Shown one piece after another: positions 23,321 to 31,951 of a stretch of 51,677 nt of DNA. The notes under the pieces were generated by a model. The model had not been told where the DNA came from. It saw only the letters and a list, made by a program, of their open reading frames with translations, and made no database searches. Position 1 is the first letter of the stretch, and the number at the start of each line of letters is the position of its first letter. A program made the translations under genes and the position numbers. Source of the stretch: Streptomyces sp. sk2.1 (lineage in GTDB: Bacteria; Actinomycetota; Actinomycetes; Streptomycetales; Streptomycetaceae); contig NZ_RDBO01000037.1 of the NCBI RefSeq assembly GCF_008120935.1, positions 3,553 through 55,229 of the forward strand, given 5' to 3'.

Positions 23321-25720
23321 ATGAAGGACGTCACCCAGCTCACCGAGGGGTGGAACCTGCGCCACGGCCGGGAGTTGCTGCCGGCCCGGGTCCCCGGCTG
23401 TGTCCACACGGATCTGCTGGCCGCCGAAGTCATTCCGGACCCCTTCCTCGGCCTCAACGAGACCGAGGTCGCCTGGGTCGGCCGGCGTGAGTGGACCTAC
23501 GTCACCGACGTTTCGCACGACAGCGGGCACGAGCGCACCGACCTCGTCCTCGACGGCCTGGACACCGCCGCGCGGATCACCTTCGGCGGCCGTGAGATCG
23601 GCACCACCCGGAACATGCACCGCACCCACCGGTTCGATGTCACCGGGACGACCGGCGAACTGGAAGTGCGCTTCGCCTCCGCCTACGACGAGGCCGAAGC
23701 GGTCCGGGAGGTGACCGGGGACCGGCCCAACGTCTATCCCGAGCCGTTCCAGTACATCCGCAAAATGGCTTCCGGCTTCGGCTGGGACTGGGGACCGACG
23801 CTCGTCACCGCGGGCATCTGGCGGCCGGTGCGCCTGGAGCACTGGTCGACCGCGCGTCTCGCGTCCGTCCGCCCGCTGGTGACCGTCGGCGAACGGACGG
23901 GCGGCGTCGAGATCCGGCTCCGGGTGGAGCGGACGGACCGGGGGGCGGGCCGGGACCTGCTGGCGCGGGCCACGGTCGCCGGGCAGGAGGCGCAGGTCCG
24001 CTTCGAGGGCGACGAGGCGGTGCTGCGCCTGACGGTCGAACGGCCTCGCCTCTGGTGGCCGCGCGGGTACGGGGACCAGCCCCTGTACGACCTCGACGTC
24101 ACCCTGCTCGACGCGGACGGGGAACTGGACACCTGGCACCGCCGCATCGGCTTCCGCACCGTCGAACTGGACCGCACCGCCGACGAACGGGGTTCGGGCT
24201 TCACGCTCGTCGTGAACGGCGAGCGGGTGTTCGCGCGGGGCGTCAACTGGATCCCCGACGACGTGTTCCCCTCGCGTGTGACCCCCGAGCGCTATCGCGC
24301 CCGGCTGGGCCAGGCGGCCGACGCCAACGTGGACCTCGTGCGCGTCTGGGGCGGCGGCATCTACGAGGACGATGCCTTCTACGACGTCTGCGACGAGCTC
24401 GGGCTGATGGTCTGGCAGGACTTCCTCTTCGCCTGCGCCGCCTACCCGGAGGAGCAGCCCCTGCGGGGAGAGATCGAGGCGGAGGCTCGTGACAACGTTA
24501 TCCGCCTCATGCCGCACCCCAGTCTGGTCATCTGGAACGGCAACAACGAGAACCTCTGGGGGTTCCGCGACTGGGGCTGGGAGCCCGAACTCGCGGGCGA
24601 CTCCTGGGGCGAGGGCTACTACCTCGGCCTGCTGCCCCGCCTGGTCGCCGAACTCGACCCCACCCGCCATTACACCGCGGGCAGCCCCTGGTCCGGATCG
24701 TGGGACCACCACCCCAACGACCCCGACCACGGCACCCACCACTCCTGGGAGGTGTGGAACCGGCAGGACTACGCCGAGTACCGCGCGAACGTCCCCCGTT
24801 TCGTCGCCGAGTTCGGCTGGCAGGCACCCCCCACCATGGCCACGCTCCGACGCGCGCTGCCCGACGAGGAGCCGGCCCCCGACTCCCCGGGAATGCTGCA
24901 TCACCAGAAGGCCGAGGAGGGCAACGACAAACTCAACCGCGGAGTCGCGCGCCACTTCGCCCTGCCCGAAGGCGACTTCGACCGCTGGCACTACCTGACC
25001 CAGGTCGTCCAGGCCCGGGCGGTCGCCGCGGGCATCGAGCACTGGCGCTCCCACTGGCCCGTCTGCTCCGGCACCGTGGTCTGGCAGCTCAACGACTGCT
25101 GGCCGGTGAGCTCCTGGGCCGCGATCGACGGGGACGGCCGTTCCAAGCCCCTCCACCACGAGCTGCGCCGTGTCTACGCCGACCGCCTGCTGACCCTGCA
25201 GCCCGGCGAGGGGGCTCCCGTCCTCGCCCTCGTCAACCAGTCCGCGACCGAGTGGCGGACCGCAGTGACGCTGCGCCGTCTGGAGGCGGCCGGTGCCACG
25301 CTCGACCGCAGCGTCCAGGAGGTGGCCGTTCCCGCGCGTTCGGTCCTGCGCCTGCCGGTACTGCCCGGACTCGTGCCCCGGGCGCACACCGCCGAGGAGT
25401 TCCTCGTCGCCGACGCGGACGGTCTGCGTGCCCTGTACTTCCCGGTGACCGACAAGGACTTCTCCTACGTGCGGCCCGCCTTCGACATCGCCCTGGAACC
25501 GGTCGGGGGCGACGGCGGTAAGGTCGACGTCGTGGTGAACGCGCATACCCTTGTCAGGGACCTCCTCCTCCAGGCCGACCGGCTCGGCCCCGACGCCCGC
25601 GCCGACCGGGGCCTCACCACCCTGCTGGCCGGCGAGCAGGCCCGGATCCGCCTCGACGGCTGTGACGGCGTGACGGAGGACGACGTACGGGCCGCCCTGT
25701 TCTGCGTGGGCGCGAAGTGA
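23321..25720 (+). CDS. GH2 beta-mannosidase
   Basis: 799 aa, no signal peptide, hence intracellular; it would release mannose from imported manno-oligosaccharides. The sugar-binding jelly roll comes first, then an Ig-like domain, then the catalytic TIM barrel from about residue 300 (FARGVNWIPDDVFPSRVTPE). The acid/base is Glu410 in NGNNEN and the nucleophile Glu497 in FVAEFGWQ. YIRKMASGFGWDWGP and VVWQLNDCWPVSSW are typical of beta-mannosidases rather than beta-galactosidases. ATG 23321 follows GGAG by 6 nt. Its stop overlaps the LacI regulator start (GTGA), so enzyme and regulator are co-expressed. Confidence 0.93.
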   Translation: MKDVTQLTEGWNLRHGRELLPARVPGCVHTDLLAAEVIPDPFLGLNETEVAWVGRREWTYVTDVSHDSGHERTDLVLDGLDTAARITFGGREIGTTRNMHRTHRFDVTGTTGELEVRFASAYDEAEAVREVTGDRPNVYPEPFQYIRKMASGFGWDWGPTLVTAGIWRPVRLEHWSTARLASVRPLVTVGERTGGVEIRLRVERTDRGAGRDLLARATVAGQEAQVRFEGDEAVLRLTVERPRLWWPRGYGDQPLYDLDVTLLDADGELDTWHRRIGFRTVELDRTADERGSGFTLVVNGERVFARGVNWIPDDVFPSRVTPERYRARLGQAADANVDLVRVWGGGIYEDDAFYDVCDELGLMVWQDFLFACAAYPEEQPLRGEIEAEARDNVIRLMPHPSLVIWNGNNENLWGFRDWGWEPELAGDSWGEGYYLGLLPRLVAELDPTRHYTAGSPWSGSWDHHPNDPDHGTHHSWEVWNRQDYAEYRANVPRFVAEFGWQAPPTMATLRRALPDEEPAPDSPGMLHHQKAEEGNDKLNRGVARHFALPEGDFDRWHYLTQVVQARAVAAGIEHWRSHWPVCSGTVVWQLNDCWPVSSWAAIDGDGRSKPLHHELRRVYADRLLTLQPGEGAPVLALVNQSATEWRTAVTLRRLEAAGATLDRSVQEVAVPARSVLRLPVLPGLVPRAHTAEEFLVADADGLRALYFPVTDKDFSYVRPAFDIALEPVGGDGGKVDVVVNAHTLVRDLLLQADRLGPDARADRGLTTLLAGEQARIRLDGCDGVTEDDVRAALFCVGAK

Positions 25721-26745
25721 GCGGTTCCGCCCGGATCACCATCAAGGACGTCGCGGCCCGGGCCGGCGTCTCCAAGGGCGCGGTCTCGCTGGCGTTCAAC
25801 CGCAAACCGGGTGTTTCGGAGGCGACGCGCGAGCGCATCTTCGAAGCCGCCCGGGACCTCGGCTGGGCGCCGAACCAGACGGCCCGCAGCCTCTCCAGCC
25901 AGCGAGTCGACATCATCGGCCTGGCCCTGTGCCGCCCCGCCCGGCTGCTCGGACTCGAACCGTTCTACATGGACTTCATCTCCGGCATCGAGAGCGTCCT
26001 GGCGGAGCGTTCGTGCTCGCTGCTCCTGAGGCTGGTGCGGGACGTCGACGAGGAGATCGACCTGTACCGGACCTGGTGGCGCGGTCAGACGATCGCCGGC
26101 GCCATTCTGGTCGACTTCGAGGAGAACGATCCGCGGGTTCCGGCGCTCCAGGCCGTCGGCCTGCCCGCGGTGGCCGTCGGACACCCGTCGCTGACCGGTT
26201 CCTTTCCCGCGGTGTGGACGGACGACGCCACGGCGATGGCCGAGGCCGTCCGCTACCTGGCCGCCCTGGGGCACCGGCGGCTGGCACGGGTGGGCGGGCC
26301 CGCCAGGTTCGGGCACAGCGCCATCAGGACCGCGGCTTTCGCCTCGACCGTACGCGAGTTGGGGCTGGAGGAGGGGCGGCAGACAGCGACCGGATTCGAC
26401 GAGAGGGAAGGCGCACGCGCGACCCGGTCCCTCCTCCTGGCCGCGAACCGTCCCACAGCCATCATCTACGACAACGACATCATGGCGGTCGCGGGCGCCG
26501 GCGTCGCGGCGGAGATGGGCTTCGTCGTTCCGGACGACGTCTCCCTGCTCGCATGGGACGACTCCCAGCTGTGCAGGATCACCCACCCGACCCTGTCGGC
26601 CATGAGCCACGACGTGCACCACTTCGGCGCGGAGGTGACCCGGACCCTCTTCTCCCTGATCGAGGGCACGCACACCGGATCGCTCCAGGTCCCCACCCCC
26701 TCCCTCACCCCGAGAGGATCCACCGCACCGGCACCCCGGCAGTGA
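25717..26745 (+). CDS. LacI-family transcriptional regulator, probable mannan-locus repressor
   Basis: 342 aa. The N-terminal helix-turn-helix and hinge are residues ~7-62: ITIKDVAARAGVSKGAVSLA followed by FNRKPGVSEATRERI, with a SLSSQRVDIIGLAL hinge. A periplasmic-binding-like sensor domain follows (DNDIMAVAGAGVAAEMGF, VPDDVSLLAWDDSQL). GTG 25717 overlaps the beta-mannosidase stop by 4 bp. By co-transcription it should control the importer/mannosidase promoter, and possibly the GACAACGTTGTC sites near mannanase and ROK kinase, releasing DNA on binding a manno-oligosaccharide. Which palindrome it binds is not shown. Confidence 0.9.
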   Translation: MSGSARITIKDVAARAGVSKGAVSLAFNRKPGVSEATRERIFEAARDLGWAPNQTARSLSSQRVDIIGLALCRPARLLGLEPFYMDFISGIESVLAERSCSLLLRLVRDVDEEIDLYRTWWRGQTIAGAILVDFEENDPRVPALQAVGLPAVAVGHPSLTGSFPAVWTDDATAMAEAVRYLAALGHRRLARVGGPARFGHSAIRTAAFASTVRELGLEEGRQTATGFDEREGARATRSLLLAANRPTAIIYDNDIMAVAGAGVAAEMGFVVPDDVSLLAWDDSQLCRITHPTLSAMSHDVHHFGAEVTRTLFSLIEGTHTGSLQVPTPSLTPRGSTAPAPRQ

Positions 26746-27089
26746 GCCGTCACGGCACGGCCGGCCGGACGGACCCCGGCGCCCCGATCCCTTTCACCGT
26801 CGCCCGGATGCCCCGCCCGTCGGGGCGGCGGCCGTCCGGGCGACGGTCCCCCGTCAGCGGGGCGCGGCCGTCCTGGCGCGGAAGGTCCGTCGGCAGGTCA
26901 GGGGCGCCACCCCGATCGTGAGCGCCATGTGCCGCCGCCGTGCGGTGCCCGGTCCGGCCGGGGCTCGCGTGCCGGATGCGCGGGGCGAGGTTAGTGTCGA
27001 GAAGCGTGCCGGGCGACCGGGCAAGGAAGCTTCCCGACCGGCAACGGTCATGGGGTGCCGGTTCCGACGTGACGAGGAGCGTGGTCGGT
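26746..27089. other. Intergenic region after LacI gene
   Basis: 344 GC-rich bases. Apart from the terminator at 26796-26847 and a GAGGAG ribosome-binding stretch at 27074-27079, nothing recognisable is present. Confidence 0.5.
26796..26847 (+). terminator. Compound hairpin terminator after LacI gene
   Basis: An outer 13-bp stem (26796-26808, ACCGTCGCCCGGA, with 26835-26847) encloses a second hairpin (GCCCCG 26810-26815 with CGGGGC 26821-26826). It lies 50 bp beyond the LacI stop. Confidence 0.75.
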
Positions 27090-27566
27090 GTGGCCCGGAA
27101 TCGCCGGTTGATCCTGAGCTCGCCGTCCAGGGTCTGGGACCTGCTGTCCGACGGCCGTCGCTACGGGGAATGGGTCTCGGGGACACAACAGGTCATCGAC
27201 GTGGACCCGCACTGGCCCGAAGTGGGCGCCCGGCTGCGGGTCCGGGTCGGCGCCGGCCCGCTGACCCTCGACGACACCTGCGTCGTCCGCATCTGCGAGC
27301 CGCGGCACCGCCTGGAACTGGAGGCGAAGGCGGACCCCTTCGGGGCGGCCCGCATCGCCATGAACCTGATCCCCTGGGGCGAGAACACCCTCTTCGTCCT
27401 CGAATGGCACGCCCTGCGGGGGCCGGGCACCCGGATGCACGGACTCCCCGTGGACTACCTCGTCTCGATCCGCAACGGCATGATGCTGACGAAGCTGGCC
27501 CGGATCGCGGTGCGCGAGCGGCACGAGGGCTCCGGTGACGTCCCCCGGAACGCCCGGAGCCGATGA
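27090..27566 (+). CDS. SRPBCC (START-like) family protein
   Basis: About 158 aa with the polyketide-cyclase/dehydrase-like SRPBCC fold: SSPSRVWDLLSDGRRYGEWV near the N-terminus, then alternating strands (DPHWPEVGARLRVRV, LTLDDTCVVRI, HRLELEAKA) and a C-terminal helix NGMMLTKLARIAVRERHE. These proteins bind hydrophobic ligands in a deep cavity. GTG 27090 is preferred because the GAGGAG site is 10 bp upstream; GTG 27081 is too close to it. It is a single gene, convergent with the hydrolase. No ligand can be inferred. Confidence 0.75.
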   Translation: MARNRRLILSSPSRVWDLLSDGRRYGEWVSGTQQVIDVDPHWPEVGARLRVRVGAGPLTLDDTCVVRICEPRHRLELEAKADPFGAARIAMNLIPWGENTLFVLEWHALRGPGTRMHGLPVDYLVSIRNGMMLTKLARIAVRERHEGSGDVPRNARSR

Positions 27567-27623
27567 GCGCCTCCGCACCGCGGCCGGCCCCTCCCCGCTG
27601 TCCCGGCGCACCGGCCGGAACCC

Positions 27624-28505
27624 CTAACCGCCCACCGCGTCCCGCACGAACCGCCGGAGGTGGGCGCGTACGACGTCGGGCCGTTCGAGCCAGGGTTCGT
27701 GTCCGGCACCCTCGATCCGGGTGAGGGGGAGACCGAGCCGGAACGCGAGCGATTCGAGGGCCGACATCGGACGGGGGTCCTCGACGCCGCCCAGGATCTC
27801 CGCCCGGGCGGGCAGGCACGCGCGCAGCTCGGCGAGATGCCCGTCGAGCGGGTCCCGGCGATTCTCCTCGCCGAGCTCACCGTTCATGACCCAGTTGACG
27901 GGGCGCCGGTGCCGGGCGCTCCACGCGGCCCGGCGCCACCCGGCTCCGGGATCCGCGTGGTCGGTGAACCAGGACAGCGTGAGCAGTTCGACCTCCTGCT
28001 CCTCCGTACGGCACGGCAGCTCCTCCAGCACACGCAGCCGCTCCTGCTGCGCCGCGGACATGCGGCGCTCGCGCTCCGCCCGGTCCCCGGCACGCCAGTC
28101 GCCGACGAACGGCCCGCACATCAGCAGCACCGCGGAGACCCGGTCGGGGTGCGCCAGACAGAACCGGCTCGCCAGGTCGGCGCCGTAGGAGTGCCCGATC
28201 AGCACGGCCCGGGGCGCTTCTCCGGGCGTGTCCCGGGCGTCGAGCAGTTCGGCGAGATCGGCGACGTGCCGGGCGAGGGAATGGCGGCCCCGCCACGGGG
28301 ACCGGCCCGTGCCGCGCTGGTCGTACCGGTACACGGGCGCGAGGTCCGCGATCATGGGGGCGACATCGCCCAGGTAGTCGGGCAGGCCGGGACCGCCGTG
28401 CAGCAGCACCACGGGCGGCTGCCGCGCCGCGTCCCCCAGGACGGTCCGGTGCAGTCGGGCCCCGTCGCTCATCCGTACGGGGCCCTGCGTCTCCAACAAG
28501 GTCAC
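27624..28505 (-). CDS. Alpha/beta hydrolase (proline iminopeptidase-like, S33)
   Basis: About 293 aa. The oxyanion segment HGGPGLPDYL, the DQRGTGRS motif and the nucleophile elbow GHSYG (Ser) match proline-iminopeptidase-like alpha/beta hydrolases. The catalytic His lies in EGAGHEPWLE near the C-terminus; the Asp is probably in the VEDPRPM segment. A helical cap covers about residues 130-220. Start codons GTG 28505 and ATG 28472 are both possible; neither has a strong ribosome-binding site. Substrate may be an N-terminal prolyl peptide or a small ester/amide; unspecified. Confidence 0.85.
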   Translation of the reverse strand: MTLLETQGPVRMSDGARLHRTVLGDAARQPPVVLLHGGPGLPDYLGDVAPMIADLAPVYRYDQRGTGRSPWRGRHSLARHVADLAELLDARDTPGEAPRAVLIGHSYGADLASRFCLAHPDRVSAVLLMCGPFVGDWRAGDRAERERRMSAAQQERLRVLEELPCRTEEQEVELLTLSWFTDHADPGAGWRRAAWSARHRRPVNWVMNGELGEENRRDPLDGHLAELRACLPARAEILGGVEDPRPMSALESLAFRLGLPLTRIEGAGHEPWLERPDVVRAHLRRFVRDAVGG

Positions 28506-28627
28506 CGCGGAGAAGCTACCAGTACCACCGGGGAGACCACCGGCGTGGCCGGACCCCGTCGGCCGGACGCCCGTACCGGCCGCGGAGGCAGGCCGGTACG
28601 GGCGGGTTCCGCCGCGACGCCGGGCGC

Positions 28628-30040
28628 TCAGCCCGCGTGCTGGTCCATCCAGGCCTCGACCTCGTCCGCCGACCTCGGCAGGCCCGCCGACAGGTTCTCG
28701 TTGCCGTCCTCGGTGACGACCAGGTCGTCCTCGATCCGGACGCCGATGCCGCGCCACTCCTCGGGCACGGTCAGGTCGTCCGGCTGGAAGTACAGGCCGG
28801 GCTCCACGGTGAGCACCATGCCCGGCTCCAGCGGGCCGTCGACGTACTCCTCGTTCCTGGCCTGCGCACAGTCGTGGACGTCCAGGCCGAGCATGTGACC
28901 GGTGCCCGCCATGGTGAAGCGGCGCTGCAGGCCGAGCTCGTACGCGCGGTCGGCCGGGCCCTCGATGAAGCCCCACTCGACCAGCCGGGCCGCCAGGTGA
29001 CGCTGCGACGCCTCGTGGAAGTCACGGAACGCGGCACCCGGCTTGACCGCCGCGATGCCGGCCTCCTGGGCCTCGTACACCGCGTCGTAGACCTTGCGCT
29101 GCACGGGGGAGAAGGTGCCGCTGATGGGGAGCGTGCGCGTGACGTCGGCGGTGTAGAGGGTGTGCGTCTCCACGCCCGCGTCGAACAGGAGCAGCTCCCC
29201 CGGGCGCACCGGGCCGTCGTTCCTCGTCCAGTGCATGATCGTGGCGTGCTCGCCCGCGGCGCAGATCGAGCCGTAGCCGACGGCGTTGCCCTCCAGCCGC
29301 GCCCGGCGGAAGAACGTGCCCTCGATCCACCGCTCGGACGACGCGATCGCCCCGGAGAGGTCGCCGATCGCGTCGACGAATCCGCGCACCGTGGAGTCCA
29401 CGGCCTTGCGGAGCTCGGCGATCTCCCATTCGTCCTTGACGAGCCGGAGGCCGCTGAGCACCTCCTCGAACTCCTCGTCGCGCTCCTCGTCGGTGGTGAC
29501 GGCGGCCTCCAGGGCCGGGTCGACGCCACGGATGATCCGGGTCGGCACGTCGGAGGCGGCGGCCAGGTCCTCGGCCGCCCCGCGGACGTCCCGGCAGGGC
29601 AGCCCGAGCACGAGCTCCGCCTCGGCGAGGGAGTGGCGCCGGCCCATCCACAGCTCCGCCGTGACACCGGTCCAGAACTCGTTGTCGTCCCGGCTGTCCC
29701 GCGGCAGCTGGTAGCAGTAGGCGTCGTGGCCGCCGTCCGCGCGGGGTTCGAGGACGAGGGCGCCGTCCCGGGCCTGGTCCCCGGTCATGTGCACGTAGCC
29801 CGAGTACGGCCGGAACGGGTAGGTGTCGTCGTTGGAGCGGACCTTGAGGTTCCCCGAGGGGACGACGAGGCGCTCGCCGGGGAAGCGCGCGGAGAGCGCG
29901 GCACGGCGGGCGGCCGCGTACGGGGCCTGCTCGTCGGGCCGCAGGTCGTGCCGCTCGGTGTCCGCCCACCCCGTCCGCATCAGGGCGGACAGTTCTTCGG
30001 AGATCCCTGCGTAGAGACCGTTCTTGCGGCCTTTCGCCAC
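28628..30040 (-). CDS. Xaa-Pro aminopeptidase (aminopeptidase P family, M24)
   Basis: 470 aa cytoplasmic metallopeptidase removing N-terminal residues before proline. The N-terminal AMP_N domain (PYAAARRAALSARFPGERLV, NDDTYPFRPYSGYVHMTGDQ) precedes the pita-bread catalytic domain. Metal ligands are the two Asp in LLFDAGVETHTLYTADVTRT, His in GTGHMLGLDVHD, Glu in TVEPGLYF and Glu in GVRIEDDLVV. GTG 30040 is chosen because GAAGAAGG lies 8 bp upstream; GTG 30049 is the alternative. It is divergent from a TrmB/LuxR-like regulator, an arrangement suggesting control by that protein. Confidence 0.92.
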   Translation of the reverse strand: MAKGRKNGLYAGISEELSALMRTGWADTERHDLRPDEQAPYAAARRAALSARFPGERLVVPSGNLKVRSNDDTYPFRPYSGYVHMTGDQARDGALVLEPRADGGHDAYCYQLPRDSRDDNEFWTGVTAELWMGRRHSLAEAELVLGLPCRDVRGAAEDLAAASDVPTRIIRGVDPALEAAVTTDEERDEEFEEVLSGLRLVKDEWEIAELRKAVDSTVRGFVDAIGDLSGAIASSERWIEGTFFRRARLEGNAVGYGSICAAGEHATIMHWTRNDGPVRPGELLLFDAGVETHTLYTADVTRTLPISGTFSPVQRKVYDAVYEAQEAGIAAVKPGAAFRDFHEASQRHLAARLVEWGFIEGPADRAYELGLQRRFTMAGTGHMLGLDVHDCAQARNEEYVDGPLEPGMVLTVEPGLYFQPDDLTVPEEWRGIGVRIEDDLVVTEDGNENLSAGLPRSADEVEAWMDQHAG

Positions 30041-30252
30041 GGTGTGCACCTTCTTCCGGGTGGGTTTCCTCAGTGGCGGGGGGCGAAGCGGGCCGTACCG
30101 GCGGGCTGGCCCCGGTACGGCCCGGCCCCCTCGCTGCCGCCGTTCGGCGGCGGCTCCCGGACGGTATCCCGCGCCGCCCGCCCCCGGTGCCCGGAAGTGC
30201 CATTGGCACTGATCGGCCACCATGCCGTCCGGAGTCGTCGACAATGAGGCGT

Positions 30253-31236
30253 ATGGCGAACGTGAGAATCGGCGAGGCCCTCCGGCTGCTGGGCCTCGAT
30301 CCCGCGGCGATCCGGGTCTACCTGGCGCTGCTCGAACTGGCGCCCGCTCCGCTGGGCGAGATCGAGGCCGCGTCCGGTCTGGGCGGTGCGGAACTGGCCG
30401 AGGCGTACGGCGCGCTGGTCGCCGCGGGTCTGGCCAGTGCCGCCGAGGCGGGCGGGGACGTGGTGGCCCCGGTCCCGCCGGCCGCGGGCCTGGAGATCCT
30501 CGCCCGGCACCGGGCGGCCGAGATCGAGGAGTCCCGCATCACCGTCGGGGGCGCGTTCGAGTCGTTCCGGCGGCAGCGGCTCGCCGCGTACAACGACGAT
30601 CTCGTCGAGGTCGTCACCGGCGAGGCCATCGGCCCCAGGATGCGGCACGCCTGGGCGAGCGCCCGGGAGCAGATCCGGCAGTTCGAGTCACCGCCGTACT
30701 TTCTCCTGTCCGAGGCCACGGACGACGCGCTGGCCACGCTCGCCCGCGGGGTGACGCAGCGCGTCGTGTACTCGCGGGAGTCGCTGGAGTACCCGGGCCG
30801 GCTGAAGGACGCCATCGAGCCGTGCATCAAGGCCGGCGAACAGGCCAGGGTGCTGCCGTCGGTGCCGGTCAAGCTCGTGATCATCGACGAGGCGTACGCG
30901 CTCGTGTCGTTGTCGATCAGGGAGGCCGACGTGCACAACACCATGCTGGTCGTGCAGCCGTGCGGCCTGCTCTCCGCGCTCATCGCCCTGTTCGAGCAGT
31001 CCTGGCGAAACGCCCTGCCGTTCCACGGCCGCACCACCCGGCCCGGCGGCCTGCCACCCGCCGACCGCCGGCTGCTGTGGCTCCTCGCGGGCGGTGCGAG
31101 CGACGACGTCATCGCCCGCGAGCTGGGAATCAGCCGCCGCACGCTGTTCCGCCGCCTGCAGGTCCTGATGGCCCGGCTGGGCGCCGCGAACCGCTTCCAG
31201 ATGGCCCTGCAGGCACAGCGCTCCGGATGGTTGTGA
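30253..31236 (+). CDS. TrmB/LuxR-like transcriptional regulator
   Basis: 327 aa. An N-terminal winged-helix-like segment (LGLDPAAIRVYLALLELAPA) is followed by a mid region resembling the TrmB sugar/phosphatidylserine-like sensor. The C-terminus ends in a LuxR-type helix-turn-helix: LLWLLAGGASDDVIARELGI then SRRTLFRRLQVLM. ATG 30253 is used; ATG 30244 is three codons upstream in frame. Divergent from the aminopeptidase P gene across about 210 bp. The ligand is not known. Confidence 0.8.
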   Translation: MANVRIGEALRLLGLDPAAIRVYLALLELAPAPLGEIEAASGLGGAELAEAYGALVAAGLASAAEAGGDVVAPVPPAAGLEILARHRAAEIEESRITVGGAFESFRRQRLAAYNDDLVEVVTGEAIGPRMRHAWASAREQIRQFESPPYFLLSEATDDALATLARGVTQRVVYSRESLEYPGRLKDAIEPCIKAGEQARVLPSVPVKLVIIDEAYALVSLSIREADVHNTMLVVQPCGLLSALIALFEQSWRNALPFHGRTTRPGGLPPADRRLLWLLAGGASDDVIARELGISRRTLFRRLQVLMARLGAANRFQMALQAQRSGWL

Positions 31237-31285
31237 CCGCCGGGGCGACGGGGCGGCGGGGCGACTGACCGGCGGGGCGACGGGT

Positions 31286-31347
31286 CGGCCGACTGCGGAT
31301 CGGCAGGGCTGCGGGGCGGCCGACCGCGGATCGGCAGGGCTGTGGGG
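31286..31347. repeat. Two tandem 31-bp repeats
   Basis: Units at 31286-31316 and 31317-31347 are identical except for two C/T differences; each starts CGGCCGAC and ends in GGGG. A partial third copy (CGGCAGGGCTGCG) follows. They lie between the regulator stop and the RidA stop. Confidence 0.85.
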
Positions 31348-31352
31348 CGGCA

Positions 31353-31395
31353 GGGCTGCGTCACGCCACGGCGCCGGGCTGCGTCACGCCACGGC
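31353..31395. repeat. 20-bp direct repeat duplicating the 3' end of the RidA gene
   Basis: GGGCTGCGTCACGCCACGGC occurs at 31353-31372 and 31376-31395. The second copy contains the RidA stop codon and last codons. A local duplication by slippage is likely. Confidence 0.85.
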
Positions 31396-31785
31396 TGTTC
31401 CCTCCAGCTCGACCATCTGACCGGGGACCGCCAGCCGCGTCACGCCCAGCATCGTGGTGGCCGGTGCCACCCCTGCCGCGCCCAACCGCCCGGCCAGCAC
31501 GCCGTAGTGACGGAGGAGCAGGTCGACGTCGGTCGTGCAGACGTTGAGCCGGACGAGGTTCGCGAGAGACATGTCGGCCTCGTCGAGCACGGCCTCCATG
31601 TTGTCGATGCTCAGCGCCAACTGCGCCGCCATGTCGCCGTCGTGCCGGGGCCGGCCGTCGTCGCCCATCGCGGTCTGCCCCGAGAGGTACAGGGTCCGGG
31701 TGTGTCCGGAGACGACCTCACCCTGGTTGAACCCCATCTCCACCGACCACGTCACCGGGTTGACCGCCGTTCGTTCCACTGCCAC
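31384..31785 (-). CDS. RidA-family (YjgF) protein
   Basis: 133 aa. RidA proteins hydrolyse reactive enamine/imine intermediates. The chain shows LYLSGQTAMGDDGRP near the N-terminus, then HDGDMAAQLALSIDNMEAVL, LVRLNVCTTDVDLLLRHYGV and MLGVTRLAVPGQMVELEGTA. The conserved Arg in LVRLN and the late Glu (VELEGT) correspond to substrate-contacting positions. GTG 31785 is preceded by GGAG; GTG 31779 is also possible. It is divergent from a WYL regulator, with repeats between. It may be a branch of the family other than housekeeping RidA. Confidence 0.85.
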   Translation of the reverse strand: MAVERTAVNPVTWSVEMGFNQGEVVSGHTRTLYLSGQTAMGDDGRPRHDGDMAAQLALSIDNMEAVLDEADMSLANLVRLNVCTTDVDLLLRHYGVLAGRLGAAGVAPATTMLGVTRLAVPGQMVELEGTAVA

Positions 31786-31804
31786 GTCAGCTCCATTCGA
31801 TTCG

Positions 31805-31856
31805 TCCCGCCGGGAATGCGTCCCATCGGGAACGCACCCATCGGGAATGCGTACGT
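31805..31856. promoter_or_regulatory. Triple repeat between RidA and WYL genes, candidate operator
   Basis: Three head-to-tail elements CGGGAATGCGTCCCAT (31811), CGGGAACGCACCCAT (31827) and CGGGAATGCGTACGT (31842) lie in the divergent intergenic region. TCCCGcCGGGA (31805-31815) is a dyad at one edge. Regular 15-16-bp spacing would place binding sites on nearby helical faces. Confidence 0.5.
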
Positions 31857-31951
31857 CCAACGGCTCGGCAACCGCCGGCCCGACGTTGTGGCAACCAGCC
31901 TCCCGACGAATCACGACACCCTCGGTCATGTATTCCGTTGGAGTTTTTCGC

